Shown piece by piece: positions 17,612 through 26,845 of a stretch of DNA of 64,000 bases; position 1 is the first letter of the stretch, and each line of letters starts with the position of its first letter. This stretch comes from DAOTXS01 sp034433515 (GTDB lineage: Bacteria; Chloroflexota; Anaerolineae; UBA4142). The stretch is from NCBI GenBank assembly GCA_034433515.1, contig DAOUAL010000057.1:71813-135812 (forward strand), read 5' to 3'. Under the pieces are notes generated by a model. That model saw only the letters and a list, made by a program, of their open reading frames with translations. It ran no database searches and was not told the origin of the DNA. The position numbers and the translations under genes are program-made.

Positions 17612-19702
17612 ATGGCTGAAACGAAACCGATTAAGAAAAGTGAACCCAAGCAACTCGAACCAACCGAAAAGAAAGCCGTGCCGGCGCGCAAACCGATGAC
17701 TCGACCGAACACCAAACCGGCACAACCGACAACCCGCCCGGCAGCGACCACCCGACCTGCGCCGCGTGCCAAGCCAACCGCCGTACCACGTCCGCAAAGC
17801 GCACGTCGTCCCGAATCACGCCCTCAACCTAGCCCGGCTCGTACACCGATTGCAGAAGTAACGCCGGTGGCACCACCTACACCGGCACCCACGCCCGCGC
17901 CGGTGACACCACCTCCACCGCCCCCACCCAAGCCGGCTCCCATCGAATTGCCAGAGAATCTCACCGTGCGCGATCTTGCCGCTACGCTCAAAGTGGGACC
18001 GATTGACATCATCAAAAAGTTGATGGCAAACGGGATCATGGCAAACATCAATCAGCCGATTGATTTTGATACCGCCGCGCTCGTCGCCGGCGAACTCGGA
18101 TTCGAGGTCATCGAAAAGAAACCGGAAATTGTTGAACCCGAAGTTACGACGCTGACAAGTATTCCCAAGAAAAAAGAGTACACCGAAGCCGAATTAGCCA
18201 ATTTGAAACCGCGTCCGCCGGTCGTTACGGTGATGGGGCACGTAGATCACGGCAAGACCTCGATCTTGGATGCCATTCGTCATGCGCACGTCGCGGAAGG
18301 CGAAGCCGGCGGCATCACGCAACACATCGGCGCGTACCAAGTGGTTCACGATGGCAAACGCATTACCTTTCTCGATACGCCGGGCCACGAGGCATTCACC
18401 GAAATGCGCGCGCGCGGCGCGCAAGCCACCGATATCGCCATCATCGTGGTGGCGGCGGATGATGGCGTGATGCCGCAAACACGCGAAGCAATTGATCACG
18501 CCCGCGCCGCCCAAGTCCCCATCATCATCGCACTGAACAAAATTGATAAACCCAACGCCAATCCCGAACGCGTCAAACAACAACTCTCCGATATGGGGCT
18601 GGCGGTGTATGGCGGTCAAGATGAAGTTACGGTCGTCCCAATGTCCGCCAAGCAAAAGATCGGCGTGGACGATTTGTTGGAAAATATTCTGCTGGTGGCT
18701 GAACTCGCTGATCTCCGCGCCAATCCCAAAAACCCGGCGCAAGGCGTCGTCGTTGAATCGAAACTGGATAAACAACAAGGCGCGATGGCAACGTTGCTCG
18801 TGCAAGACGGCACGTTGCACATTGGCGATGTGGTATTGATGGGCACCGTCTATGGCAAAGTGCGCGCCATGTTCAACGATCGCGGCGAGTCAGTGAAGAG
18901 TGCTGGACCCGCTATGCCGGTCGTCGTCACCGGCTTGTCGGATGTGCCACCCGCCGGCGAAAAATTCCAAGTCTATGCCGATGAACGCGAAGCCCGCACC
19001 CTCGCTGAAGAACGCGCGCTTGCCAAACGCCAAGCCGAACAAAAATCCACCCGCGCGATTAGTCTCAACGATTTGTTCGCGCAGTTCCAAGCTGGCAATG
19101 TGAAAGAATTGAATCTCGTTGTCAAAGCCGATGTGCAAGGCTCGTTGGAGCCGATTGTGAGTTCGTTGGAACGCTTGGGAGATGAAAAACTCAAAGCCAA
19201 AATTATTCACCAAGGGATCGGCACCGTCACACGTTCGGATGTGATGCTGGCAGTGGCATCCCAAGGGATCGTCATCGCGTTCAACGTTGGCGTTGAAGCT
19301 GCTGCCGCTTCACTCGCCGAAAGCGAAGGCGTGGACATTCGGCGATACGACATTATTTACAAATTGATCGAAGATGTTGACAAAGCCTTGAAAGGCATGC
19401 TTGAGCCGGTGTACGAAGATCGCTGGGTGGGCCATGCTCAAGTCTTGCAAGTGTTCCGCGTGAAAAAGAGTATCGTGGCTGGCGTGCGAGTAACCAAGGG
19501 CAAGATCGTTCGCCATGGGACGGCACGCGTGCTACGCAACAACGTGGAACTCTTCAAGGGACCCATCGCCTCGCTCAAACGCTTCACGGAAGATGTGAAA
19601 GAAGTGGCGGAAGGGTATGAATGTGGTCTCGCGCTGGAAAAATTCACCGATTTCCAAGAAGGGGATCAGATCGAGTTTTATCAGAAGGTCAAGGTCAGTT
19701 AG
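17612..19702 (+). CDS. infB: Translation initiation factor IF-2
   Basis: The GTPase that brings initiator tRNA to the ribosome. This form is 696 residues. The first ~110 residues are a Lys/Pro/Ala/Thr-rich disordered tail, then the IF2N domain (ENLTVRDLAATLKVGPIDII). The G domain holds VMGHVDHGKTS (~207), DTPGHEAF (~256) and NKID (~308), followed by domains II, III and IV. The ATG at 17612 follows AGGAG. Reading could extend further upstream in frame to 17420, but that stretch is not IF-2-like. A hairpin repeat separates it from rbfA. Confidence 0.96.
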   Translation: MAETKPIKKSEPKQLEPTEKKAVPARKPMTRPNTKPAQPTTRPAATTRPAPRAKPTAVPRPQSARRPESRPQPSPARTPIAEVTPVAPPTPAPTPAPVTPPPPPPPKPAPIELPENLTVRDLAATLKVGPIDIIKKLMANGIMANINQPIDFDTAALVAGELGFEVIEKKPEIVEPEVTTLTSIPKKKEYTEAELANLKPRPPVVTVMGHVDHGKTSILDAIRHAHVAEGEAGGITQHIGAYQVVHDGKRITFLDTPGHEAFTEMRARGAQATDIAIIVVAADDGVMPQTREAIDHARAAQVPIIIALNKIDKPNANPERVKQQLSDMGLAVYGGQDEVTVVPMSAKQKIGVDDLLENILLVAELADLRANPKNPAQGVVVESKLDKQQGAMATLLVQDGTLHIGDVVLMGTVYGKVRAMFNDRGESVKSAGPAMPVVVTGLSDVPPAGEKFQVYADEREARTLAEERALAKRQAEQKSTRAISLNDLFAQFQAGNVKELNLVVKADVQGSLEPIVSSLERLGDEKLKAKIIHQGIGTVTRSDVMLAVASQGIVIAFNVGVEAAAASLAESEGVDIRRYDIIYKLIEDVDKALKGMLEPVYEDRWVGHAQVLQVFRVKKSIVAGVRVTKGKIVRHGTARVLRNNVELFKGPIASLKRFTEDVKEVAEGYECGLALEKFTDFQEGDQIEFYQKVKVS

Positions 19703-19708
19703 TTTTCA

Positions 19709-19770
19709 TCACAGAGAGCACGGAGAACACAGAGAAAACCAAAGGATTTTTTCTCTGTGATCTCCGTGGT
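19709..19770. repeat. Hairpin repeat of CACAGAGAR 9-mers between infB and rbfA
   Basis: CACAGAGAG-CACGGAGAA-CACAGAGAA units on the left pair with TTCTCTGTGATCTCCGTGG on the right. The repeat fills nearly the whole 80-base gap inside an essential operon, ending about 15 bases before the rbfA start. Confidence 0.75.
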
Positions 19771-19782
19771 AAGAGATACGCT

Positions 19783-20190
19783 ATGCCATCCTATCGAGCT
19801 GAACGAATTAGCCAACAAATTCATCAACAAGTTAGCATTATGCTGGAACGCGAAATAGCAGACCCGCGACTTGCCGGCGTGAATGTAACGCATGTTCAAA
19901 TGAGCGGCGATTTGCGGATTGCGAAAATCTTCGTGGCGCCCAATCGCGATGGCGAACAAGCCACCCGTGAGATGATGGATGGGTTGGCGCACGCGCAAGG
20001 ATATTTTCGTCGTCAAATTGCCGGCATACTCGACCTGCGCTTTGCGCCGGAAATCCGCTTTATTCTCGATCATGCTATTGAAAAGGGCGAGCATTTTCTG
20101 CACGTGCTGGATGAACTGCACGCAGCAGAATCTTTGCCCTCCACCATTCCAACGAAAGGCAAGCGACGTCACAGCGATGACCGCCGATAG
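19783..20190 (+). CDS. rbfA: Ribosome-binding factor A
   Basis: A 135-residue protein that helps mature the 30S subunit by binding 16S rRNA. The start MPSYRAERISQQIHQQVS and the segment PRLAGVNVTHVQMSGDLRIA are typical, as is RFAPEIRFILDHAIEKGEH near the end. The ATG at 19783 directly follows the hairpin repeat. No strong ribosome-binding site is seen (GGTAAGAG is the nearest purine-rich stretch). A longer frame running back into infB and through the repeat is not rbfA-like. Confidence 0.94.
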   Translation: MPSYRAERISQQIHQQVSIMLEREIADPRLAGVNVTHVQMSGDLRIAKIFVAPNRDGEQATREMMDGLAHAQGYFRRQIAGILDLRFAPEIRFILDHAIEKGEHFLHVLDELHAAESLPSTIPTKGKRRHSDDRR

Positions 20191-20216
20191 CGGGTCATCC
20201 TTCGTCCTCGGTCCAA

Positions 20217-21200
20217 ATGGGTATAGCCATCACTTTTGACCAAGCGGTTGACTTGATCAAGCAACCCAACAAGATTTTCATCGCCGCGCACATTGCGCCC
20301 GATGGCGATTGTATCGGTTCTGCATTGGGACTCACGTGGGCATTGCGCGAGATGGGCAAAACGGTTACGGTAACCTGCCATGATCATGTGTCCAGCACAT
20401 TCAAGTATTTGCAAGGGTTTGAAGAACTGGGCGCCAAGACGCCAACTGATGAAGAATTATTGATCTATGTGGATGGGAGTGCGGCGGATCGCTTTGGACC
20501 CGCGTACGACCCAGCCAAGTTCAACAATCGCCCGGTGCTCGTCATTGATCATCACATGACCAACGATGCCTTTGCGCCGCTCAATTATATTGATCGGCAC
20601 GCGGCGTCCACCGCAGAAATCATCCATCGGTTGATCCGCGCCTTGGGGATTCCGTTCACTCGAACCATCGCCATGTGTTTGCTCACCGGCATCATCACCG
20701 ATACGCTAGGCTTTCGGACATCCAGCACGACGGTGGAGACGCTTAGAACAGCCACCGAGTTGATGGAAGCCGGCGCCTCTATTCCGGAAATCATTGAGCA
20801 ATCGTTCAACCAAGTGCCAATGGCAAGTTTGCGTTTGCGCGGCAAGGTGTTTAGCGAAGCCCAATTGGATGGTGTGATTTTGTGGGCTGAAGTTCCGTTC
20901 AAAACCCAACGCGAGTTGGGATTGAACGGCAATGGCACCAGTGGCATCATCAATCAATTGCTCAGCGTCGAGAATGCCAAGATTGCCGTCCTCTTTGTCG
21001 AAAAAGAAAACGGCAAGATTGATGTGGGCTTGCGCTCGCGTGTGGGGTACGATGTCGCGGGCATTGCGGCGCGCTTGGGCGGCGGCGGACACAAGCAAGC
21101 GTCCGGCGCACTGCTTGATGGTCCACTGTCTGCGGTGCGTGAACGTGTGTTGGCAGAAATCAAAAAATCACTTGGTCAATCAGGCAACTCGTCAAGATGA
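20217..21200 (+). CDS. nrnA: DHH-DHHA1 phosphoesterase (NrnA-like)
   Basis: A 327-residue member of the DHH family that hydrolyses short RNA (nano-RNA) and often 3'-phosphoadenosine 5'-phosphate. Motifs visible are AAHIAPDGDCIGSALGL (metal site I-II), YVDGSAADRFGPA, VLVIDHHMTNDAF (the DHH motif) and the C-terminal DHHA1 block with GGGGHKQASGALLDG. The gene lies 26 bases after rbfA and overlaps truB by 4 bases, the usual place in this operon. Confidence 0.92.
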   Translation: MGIAITFDQAVDLIKQPNKIFIAAHIAPDGDCIGSALGLTWALREMGKTVTVTCHDHVSSTFKYLQGFEELGAKTPTDEELLIYVDGSAADRFGPAYDPAKFNNRPVLVIDHHMTNDAFAPLNYIDRHAASTAEIIHRLIRALGIPFTRTIAMCLLTGIITDTLGFRTSSTTVETLRTATELMEAGASIPEIIEQSFNQVPMASLRLRGKVFSEAQLDGVILWAEVPFKTQRELGLNGNGTSGIINQLLSVENAKIAVLFVEKENGKIDVGLRSRVGYDVAGIAARLGGGGHKQASGALLDGPLSAVRERVLAEIKKSLGQSGNSSR

Positions 21201-22159
21201 CGCGGTGTTCGGTCTGCGGCGCGGCGCATGAATGTCCGCTCAAACAATTTGCTCGTCTGCCGATCACGTTGCCGCGCAGCCCTCACGGCATTCTCAACAT
21301 CCACAAACCGGCCGGCATTTCCTCGCATCGTGTTGTGCACACGATTCGTCAAGCCGGCAAACTGGCGCGCGTGGGGCACGCCGGCACGCTCGATCCGATG
21401 GCAACCGGCGTGTTGTTGATTTGCATCGGTCAAGCCGTGCGCGTCAGCGAATATCTCATGGATCACGATAAAAAATATCGCGCACGGGTACGGCTGGGCA
21501 TTGAAACCGATACCTATGACGCGACCGGCAACGTGGTGGCGCAACGTGAGGTGCAGGTAACGCCCGATCAAATCGAATCGGCGCTGTCAAGTTTTGTGGG
21601 CAAGTTGGCACAAATGCCTCCGGCATACTCGGCGATCAAAAAAAATGGCGTGCCGCATTACAAACTCGCGCGGCGCGGCGTCCCGGTGGAAACGCAACCC
21701 CGCGACGTTGAAATCTATTCCATTACGCTGCGCGCGATTGCCTTGCCCGAAGTCGAATTCGATGTGCATTGCAGTAAAGGCACTTATATCCGTTCATTGG
21801 CGCACGATCTAGGGAAACACCTGGGCTGCGGCGCACACTTGACCACACTCATCCGCACCGCCGTTGGCCATTTTTCAATTGACGACGCCCTCTCACTCGA
21901 TCAAGCCTGCCAAGCCTTGATGGCGGGCTCCGTCGAACGGTATTTGATTCCGATGGACGAAGCGTTGCTCCAATTTGAAGCGATTGTAGTGGATGGGCAA
22001 ACGGCAAAGCAAATTCAAAACGGCCTTCCGTTGAACTGTGAACGCCAATTCGCCTCACCGTTACTGCGCGCCTATTCGCTGAATGGCGAGTTTGTAGCGT
22101 TGATGGAACCGGGCAAAGACGCCGGCGTTTGGAAACCGAAAAAGGTTTTTCAATTTTAG
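21197..22159 (+). CDS. truB: tRNA pseudouridine-55 synthase TruB
   Basis: Converts U55 of tRNA to pseudouridine. The motif GHAGTLDPMATGVLLICIG near residue 70 contains the catalytic Asp. Further family segments are KKYRARVRLGIETDTYDATG and CSKGTYIRSLAHDLGKHLG. The ORF is 320 residues. The first ~25 (MTRCSVCGAAHECPLKQFA) include three Cys and precede the conserved start at GILNIHKPAGISSH. They may be a real extension, since the ATG overlaps the nrnA stop (ATGA), or translation may begin at the TTG near 21269. Confidence 0.93.
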   Translation: MTRCSVCGAAHECPLKQFARLPITLPRSPHGILNIHKPAGISSHRVVHTIRQAGKLARVGHAGTLDPMATGVLLICIGQAVRVSEYLMDHDKKYRARVRLGIETDTYDATGNVVAQREVQVTPDQIESALSSFVGKLAQMPPAYSAIKKNGVPHYKLARRGVPVETQPRDVEIYSITLRAIALPEVEFDVHCSKGTYIRSLAHDLGKHLGCGAHLTTLIRTAVGHFSIDDALSLDQACQALMAGSVERYLIPMDEALLQFEAIVVDGQTAKQIQNGLPLNCERQFASPLLRAYSLNGEFVALMEPGKDAGVWKPKKVFQF

Positions 22160-22253
22160 ATTTCAGATTTTAGATTGAAAACTACAGGAACATTGGTGAA
22201 GTAAATCTGCAACCTGCAATCTGCAATCTGAAATCTGAAATCATAAATCTGCC
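22160..22253. repeat. AATCTGAAATCTGCAAT-type repeat between truB and ribF
   Basis: The 94-base gap is filled by tandem CTGCAAT/CTGAAAT 7-mers on the right, which pair with ATTTCAGATTTTAGATT on the left to form an imperfect hairpin. It starts right at the truB stop. Confidence 0.6.
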
Positions 22254-23180
22254 ATGGATATCATTCGCGACCTCAACATTGTTCACCTGGACCGCCCTAC
22301 GGTCTTGACGATCGGCTCGTTTGATGGCATTCATCGTGGACATCAATACTTGATCGCTCAAGTGATCGAGCGGGCGCAAGCGATTGGCGCGGCGAGCGCA
22401 CTAATCACGTTGCACCCCCATCCCAAAGTTGTCTTGCGTTCCACCTCGCCTCTCCAATATATCAGCACTTTGGAAGAACGGCTGGATTTGTTGGCAACCC
22501 TTGGACTCGATTACACCGTGGTGTTTCCTTTTAGTTTAGAGACCGCGCAAATCCGTGCGCGCGAATTTGTGCAGATGCTCCTCGATCATTTGCAAATGAA
22601 AGAAATTGTCTGTGGCAAAGATTTTGCCCTCGGCTATAAACGCGAAGGCACCGTCGAATTTTTGCGCGCCTTGGGCGTTGAAAAAAATTTTCGTGTGCAC
22701 GTGGTCGAACCCAAAGCGTTTGACGGCGAAATTATTTCCAGCACGCGCATTCGCCAATTGGTTGCCGCCGGTGATTTGGATACTGCCACCCGCTTGCTGG
22801 GACGGTATCCCTCTGTGCGTGGACGCGTGATCAAAGGGAATCAACGCGGACGCCAACTGGGATTTCCCACGGCGAACCTTGCGATTGCCGAGCGCCGCTT
22901 GATCCCTGCCGATGGCATTTACGCGGTGCGCATCAAAATCGGCGAACGCTGGTATGGTGGCGCCGCGAACATTGGTGTGCGACCCACATTCGATAACGGG
23001 GCACGGTTGGTAGAAGTATTTGTACTGGATTTTGACGATGACCTGTACGATCAATTTGTCGAAGTGCAATTCCTCAAACGCTTGCGTGAGGAACGGAAAT
23101 TTGAAAACGTCGCCGCCTTGATCGAACAAATGAAACAGGACGTTGCCCAAGCGCGCGAGGTTTTGGCAAACTATGGCTGA
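22254..23180 (+). CDS. ribF: Bifunctional riboflavin kinase/FAD synthetase
   Basis: Makes FMN from riboflavin and then FAD. The 308-residue protein has the nucleotidyltransferase domain first (TIGSFDGIHRGHQYLIAQV, then ALITLHPHPKVVL and STRIRQLVAAGDLDTA), followed by the kinase domain (GRVIKGNQRGRQLGFPTANL, IGVRPTFDNGARLVEVFVLD). It closes the nusA operon. Its stop codon TGA (23178-23180) is the first full codon of a dispersed repeat (TGAGCCTCGCTTTCGCACC) that also supplies the stop of the subtilisin gene at 38716. Confidence 0.95.
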   Translation: MDIIRDLNIVHLDRPTVLTIGSFDGIHRGHQYLIAQVIERAQAIGAASALITLHPHPKVVLRSTSPLQYISTLEERLDLLATLGLDYTVVFPFSLETAQIRAREFVQMLLDHLQMKEIVCGKDFALGYKREGTVEFLRALGVEKNFRVHVVEPKAFDGEIISSTRIRQLVAAGDLDTATRLLGRYPSVRGRVIKGNQRGRQLGFPTANLAIAERRLIPADGIYAVRIKIGERWYGGAANIGVRPTFDNGARLVEVFVLDFDDDLYDQFVEVQFLKRLREERKFENVAALIEQMKQDVAQAREVLANYG

Positions 23181-23215
23181 GCCTCGCTTTCGCACCCTCG
23201 CCTGACCGATAAGAA
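23177..23215 (+). repeat. Outer-element arm copy 1 (TGAGCCTCGCTTTCGCACC...)
   Basis: A 38-base arm matching 38505-38543 and, inverted, 41769-41808. It begins at the ribF stop codon. The opposite arm and the inner element found at the other copies are absent here. Confidence 0.7.
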
Positions 23216-23244
23216 GGCACCTTGCATTGAGCATGGACAGACAA

Positions 23245-23498
23245 GTCGCCGACTCGTCTCTCCGCCAGCCGCCGGTCGGCTTCGGTTGTTGTTGCGGCGA
23301 ATTATGAATTTTAAGAAAATAAATTGGTAACATCCTAACTCGGACAAGCCGAAACTGAACAGTCCACGAAGCACACGAAGAAACACGAAAATTCATTTTC
23401 TCCTTCGTGACCTTCGTGTCCTTCGTGGACAGATGAATCGCCGACTCGTCTCTGCCAGCCACCGCCGGTCGGCTTCGGTTGTTGTTGCAGTAAATTCA
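23245..23498 (+). repeat. Two direct copies of a ~58-base GTCGGCTTCGGTTG repeat
   Basis: Copy one is at 23245-23303 and copy two at 23437-23498. Both read CGCCGACTCGTCTC, then GCCGGTCGGCTTCGGTTG, then TTGTTGC. A diverged piece occurs at about 41988-42010. A CACGAAG hairpin lies between the copies. No gene is visible in 23181-23540. Confidence 0.7.
23358..23432. repeat. Hairpin repeat of CACGAAG units
   Basis: CCACGAAGCACACGAAGAA on the left pairs with TTCGTGACCTTCGTGTCC on the right. It is a second copy of the type at 2192-2258. Confidence 0.65.
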
Positions 23499-23548
23499 TT
23501 TGCCCGATCCGACTTGGCACTACCCCTGCCCCACAAGAAATTCGCTTT

Positions 23549-23577
23549 GGACATGAAGGCAATTTGTGATATAATAT
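23549..23577 (+). promoter_or_regulatory. Promoter of the cobamide operon
   Basis: TTGGAC (23549-23554), a 17-base spacer and TATAAT (23572-23577). The predicted start near 23584 puts the whole riboswitch in a leader of about 437 bases. Confidence 0.65.
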
Positions 23578-23668
23578 GAGTAAGTACCTTTTCAACGAAA
23601 AAGAAATCTGCGCCTCTCCGTGACACATTCTGGGGCGCAGTCTCATGCGCACCCTTGGTGCGGATGAG

Positions 23669-23856
<188 letters not shown>

Positions 23857-23938
23857 AGCAAGGCGAAGATCATTTCGCTTTGCAACCCGAGCAACCTTCG
23901 CGAGAAAGGGGGCAGGATGATGATGACACGCGCACCAT

Positions 23939-23972
23939 AATCCCCTTGTCGAAAGGCAAGGGGATTTTAATT
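23939..23972 (+). terminator. Candidate riboswitch expression-platform terminator
   Basis: AATCCCCTTG pairs perfectly with CAAGGGGATT, followed by TTAATTT. It lies between the aptamer and the btuF start (24021), where a ligand-dependent terminator is expected. The T-run is interrupted, so efficiency is uncertain. An antiterminator partner was not identified. Confidence 0.6.
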
Positions 23973-24020
23973 TCACTTGCATTGCAGTGCACCAATTCAG
24001 AAATGAGGAGAAACTCAAAA

Positions 24021-24956
24021 ATGAAAAAAATATTTTTAGGACTGATTGTCCTTACCATCTTGACCTTGGGCATCGTGGCGTGCGCACCAACGCCGGCACC
24101 CACACCCGTTGCCCCAACCGCCGCGACCTCCGCCTTCCCACTCACCCTGACCGATGACGCGGGTCGCTCGGTGACCCTCAAAGCCGCGCCCAAGCGCATC
24201 GTCTCGCTGGCGCCGAGCAACACGGAAACCGTTTACGCACTGGGCAAAGGTGATCTCGTCGTCGGGGTCACCGAGTTCTGCGATTATCCTGCCGAAGCCA
24301 AAACCAAACCCAAGGTCGGCGGATTCACCGAAATTAATCTTGAACAAGTGGTGGGGCTAACACCCGATCTGGTGCTGGCAACCGACATTCACGTCAAAGG
24401 CATCGTCCCTGAACTCGAAAAACGGGGCTTGAACGTATTCGTCATCGAACCCAAGAACGTGGATGAGGTGATCACCAAACTTGCCACGTTTGGCAAATTG
24501 CTCGATGCAACAGAGGCAGCGAGCAAACTGAGTGCGCAACTCAAGAGTCGGGTGGAGGCAGTTACGTCCAAAGTGGCAACGGTCAAAACCAAACCGCGCG
24601 TGTTCTACGAAATTGACAAAACGCTGTTCACGGTGGGACCCGGTTCGTTCATTGACGATTTGCTTGCCAAAGCTGGTGCGATAAACATCGCCTCTGATTC
24701 CAAGAGTCCATACCCGCAACTATCGCCGGAAGCGATTATCGCCAAAGACCCCGAGGTGATCTTGTTGGGCGATATGCTGTTTGGCGAAACGCCCGAAAGT
24801 GTCAAGGCGCGTCCGGGTTGGGCAAACATCACCGCCGTCAAAACCAATCGCATCATTCCGATTCCGGACGAAAACCTCATCGCGCGCCCGGGACCCCGCA
24901 TCGTAGATGGACTCGAGATGGTTTCGCGCGCATTGTATCCTGATTTATTCAAATGA
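24021..24956 (+). CDS. btuF: Cobamide ABC transporter substrate-binding lipoprotein BtuF
   Basis: A 311-residue class-III periplasmic-binding-type protein. It starts with a lipoprotein signal (MKKIFLGLIVLTILTLGIVA before the lipobox Cys), then a Thr/Pro-rich tether and the binding domain: LTLTDDAGRSVTLKAAPKRI, VSLAPSNTETVYALG, GDLVVGVTEFCDYPAEAK. This is the BtuF/FepB fold for corrinoid or siderophore capture. The riboswitch in front makes a corrinoid ligand most likely. The ATG at 24021 follows AGGAG, whereas in-frame upstream sequence belongs to the leader. Its stop overlaps the permease start. Confidence 0.92.
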   Translation: MKKIFLGLIVLTILTLGIVACAPTPAPTPVAPTAATSAFPLTLTDDAGRSVTLKAAPKRIVSLAPSNTETVYALGKGDLVVGVTEFCDYPAEAKTKPKVGGFTEINLEQVVGLTPDLVLATDIHVKGIVPELEKRGLNVFVIEPKNVDEVITKLATFGKLLDATEAASKLSAQLKSRVEAVTSKVATVKTKPRVFYEIDKTLFTVGPGSFIDDLLAKAGAINIASDSKSPYPQLSPEAIIAKDPEVILLGDMLFGETPESVKARPGWANITAVKTNRIIPIPDENLIARPGPRIVDGLEMVSRALYPDLFK

Positions 24957-26026
24957 TTAAAACCCGCAACGTGGGGGCGCACGATTGTGCGTCCCCCATC
25001 CCAATTCATCGTCATCGCGGCATTGCCCTCGTGATCGCTGGGCTAGGTATCGTTTTGACCGGTGCCATCGCCGCCACGTTTGGCTCGGTTGCGATCCCGC
25101 TCGAAACATTGGTGCAAATCGTGTTGACAAAACTGCCGGGTATTTCGATCACGATGACCTGGTCACCCAGTTGGGAAACAATTTTGTTTGACATTCGTTT
25201 ACCACGCATCGTGCTTGCCGTGCTCGTCGGGGGTGCGCTGGCGACCGCCGGCGCGACGTATCAAGGTCTTTTGCGCAACCCGCTCGCCGATCCGTACCTC
25301 ATCGGTGTTTCGTCCGGCGCAGCGTTGGGCGCAACCATAGCCATCGTCTTTAACGTTACAATCTGGAGTGCCTTGCCCCTCTTTGCCTTCTTTGGCGCGA
25401 TGGGGGCAACCGTGGCGATCTATGGCATTGCACAAACCAGCGGGCGCGCCACACCCACCACACTCATTCTGGCTGGCGTTGCGCTGGGGGCATTCCTTTC
25501 CGCGATCACATCGTTTTTGATGTTTCGGAGCGAGAGCGCGTTCCGAACGCACCAAGTCATTGCTTGGGCAATGGGCAGTTTATCGCTCAGCAATTGGCAA
25601 GAGGTGAGTGTCTTGGTACCGTACTTGGCAATTGGCTGGGCTGTGTTGTACTTGCACGCGCGTTACTTGAACGTTTTGCAATTAGGCGAGACACAAGCAC
25701 AACAACTGGGGGTGCCGGTCGCGCGTATTACCTTGACGTTGGTGGTAGCGACATCGCTCGTAACTGCCGCGGCAGTTGCGGTGAGTGGCTTGATTGGTTT
25801 TGTCGGTTTAATCATTCCGCACGCCGTTCGACTGGTCTGGGGACCGGATCATCGTTTTCTTCTGCCCATGTCGGCACTCGTGGGGGCAACGTTTCTCATC
25901 CTCGCCGATACGCTTGCGCGCACATTACTCGCGCCCACCGAATTGCCGGTGGGAATCATCACGGCGTTTTGCGGCGCGCCGTTTTTTCTGTATCTGCTTC
26001 GCCGCAAAAGAGAGGTGTTGGAATGA
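24953..26026 (+). CDS. btuC: Cobamide ABC transporter permease BtuC
   Basis: A 357-residue FecCD-family permease with about ten membrane helices. Signature segments are LRLPRIVLAVLVGGALATAG-like (FDIRLPRIVLAVLVGGALA), YQGLLRNPLADPYLIGVSSG and VSGLIGFVGLIIPHAVRL, the coupling region for the ATPase. The ATG overlaps the btuF stop. It forms the membrane channel of the import complex with BtuD and BtuF. Confidence 0.94.
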   Translation: MIKTRNVGAHDCASPIPIHRHRGIALVIAGLGIVLTGAIAATFGSVAIPLETLVQIVLTKLPGISITMTWSPSWETILFDIRLPRIVLAVLVGGALATAGATYQGLLRNPLADPYLIGVSSGAALGATIAIVFNVTIWSALPLFAFFGAMGATVAIYGIAQTSGRATPTTLILAGVALGAFLSAITSFLMFRSESAFRTHQVIAWAMGSLSLSNWQEVSVLVPYLAIGWAVLYLHARYLNVLQLGETQAQQLGVPVARITLTLVVATSLVTAAAVAVSGLIGFVGLIIPHAVRLVWGPDHRFLLPMSALVGATFLILADTLARTLLAPTELPVGIITAFCGAPFFLYLLRRKREVLE

Positions 26027-26811
26027 ATTCGATTCAATTGCGTGCCGAAGAGATTGGGTTTGCCTACAATCACAAACCAATTCTCGATGATGTGAACCTT
26101 GAACTGCGTCCCGGCGAAATCGTTGGGCTGGTTGGACCAAATGGCGCGGGTAAATCCACGTTGATCAATTTGCTCAGCCGCGTGTTGACGCCGCAACGCG
26201 GGCGGATTTGGTTCGATGGTCACACGCTCGATCAACTTTCAGCGGAGCAAGTCGCACAACATATCGCCGTGGTGCCGCAAGTTTTTCAAATTCCCAATGG
26301 CTTTACTGCGTTCGAAATTGTGATGATGGGACGCACCCCGCACCTCGGTTGGTTGAAAAGCGAATCCGCGCGCGACTTGGAAATTGTGCGCGCGGCGATG
26401 GAGTCCACCAGCACGTGGCATCTGGCAAATCGCTTGGTCAATCATCTTTCCGGCGGCGAGCGACAGCGCGTGATCTTTGCGCGCGCACTCGCCCAAGAAC
26501 CCCAGGTACTCTTGCTCGATGAGCCAACCGCCCATCTCGATGTGGCGCATCAAATCGAAGTGATGGAGATGGCGCGCCGATTGAAAAACGAACACGCGTT
26601 AGCAATCCTGGGTGTCTTTCACGATTTGAATCTCGCGGCGCAGTACTGCGACCGAATTGTTCTGCTCAAAGAAGGCCGTGTGTTTGCGGCGGGCACACCT
26701 AGCCAAGTCATCACCGCAGAAATCTTGCGCGCGGTGTATGGGGTTGATTTGCTCGTACTGCCACATCCGCGCAATCAGCGACCAATGGCGTTTATCGGAT
26801 CGGCAATGTAA
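26023..26811 (+). CDS. btuD: Cobamide ABC transporter ATPase BtuD
   Basis: A 262-residue ATP-binding subunit with Walker A GPNGAGKSTLIN, the signature LSGGERQRVIFARAL, Walker B VLLLDEPTAHLD and the H-loop His in LGVFHDLNLA. It powers the BtuC channel. The chosen ATG at 26023 overlaps the btuC stop (ATGA). Family members also move iron-siderophores, but the riboswitch and the genes that follow support cobamide. Confidence 0.94.
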   Translation: MNSIQLRAEEIGFAYNHKPILDDVNLELRPGEIVGLVGPNGAGKSTLINLLSRVLTPQRGRIWFDGHTLDQLSAEQVAQHIAVVPQVFQIPNGFTAFEIVMMGRTPHLGWLKSESARDLEIVRAAMESTSTWHLANRLVNHLSGGERQRVIFARALAQEPQVLLLDEPTAHLDVAHQIEVMEMARRLKNEHALAILGVFHDLNLAAQYCDRIVLLKEGRVFAAGTPSQVITAEILRAVYGVDLLVLPHPRNQRPMAFIGSAM

Positions 26812-26845
26812 CACGCTTGGCGTGTTTCGCTGCAGGAAGGAAATT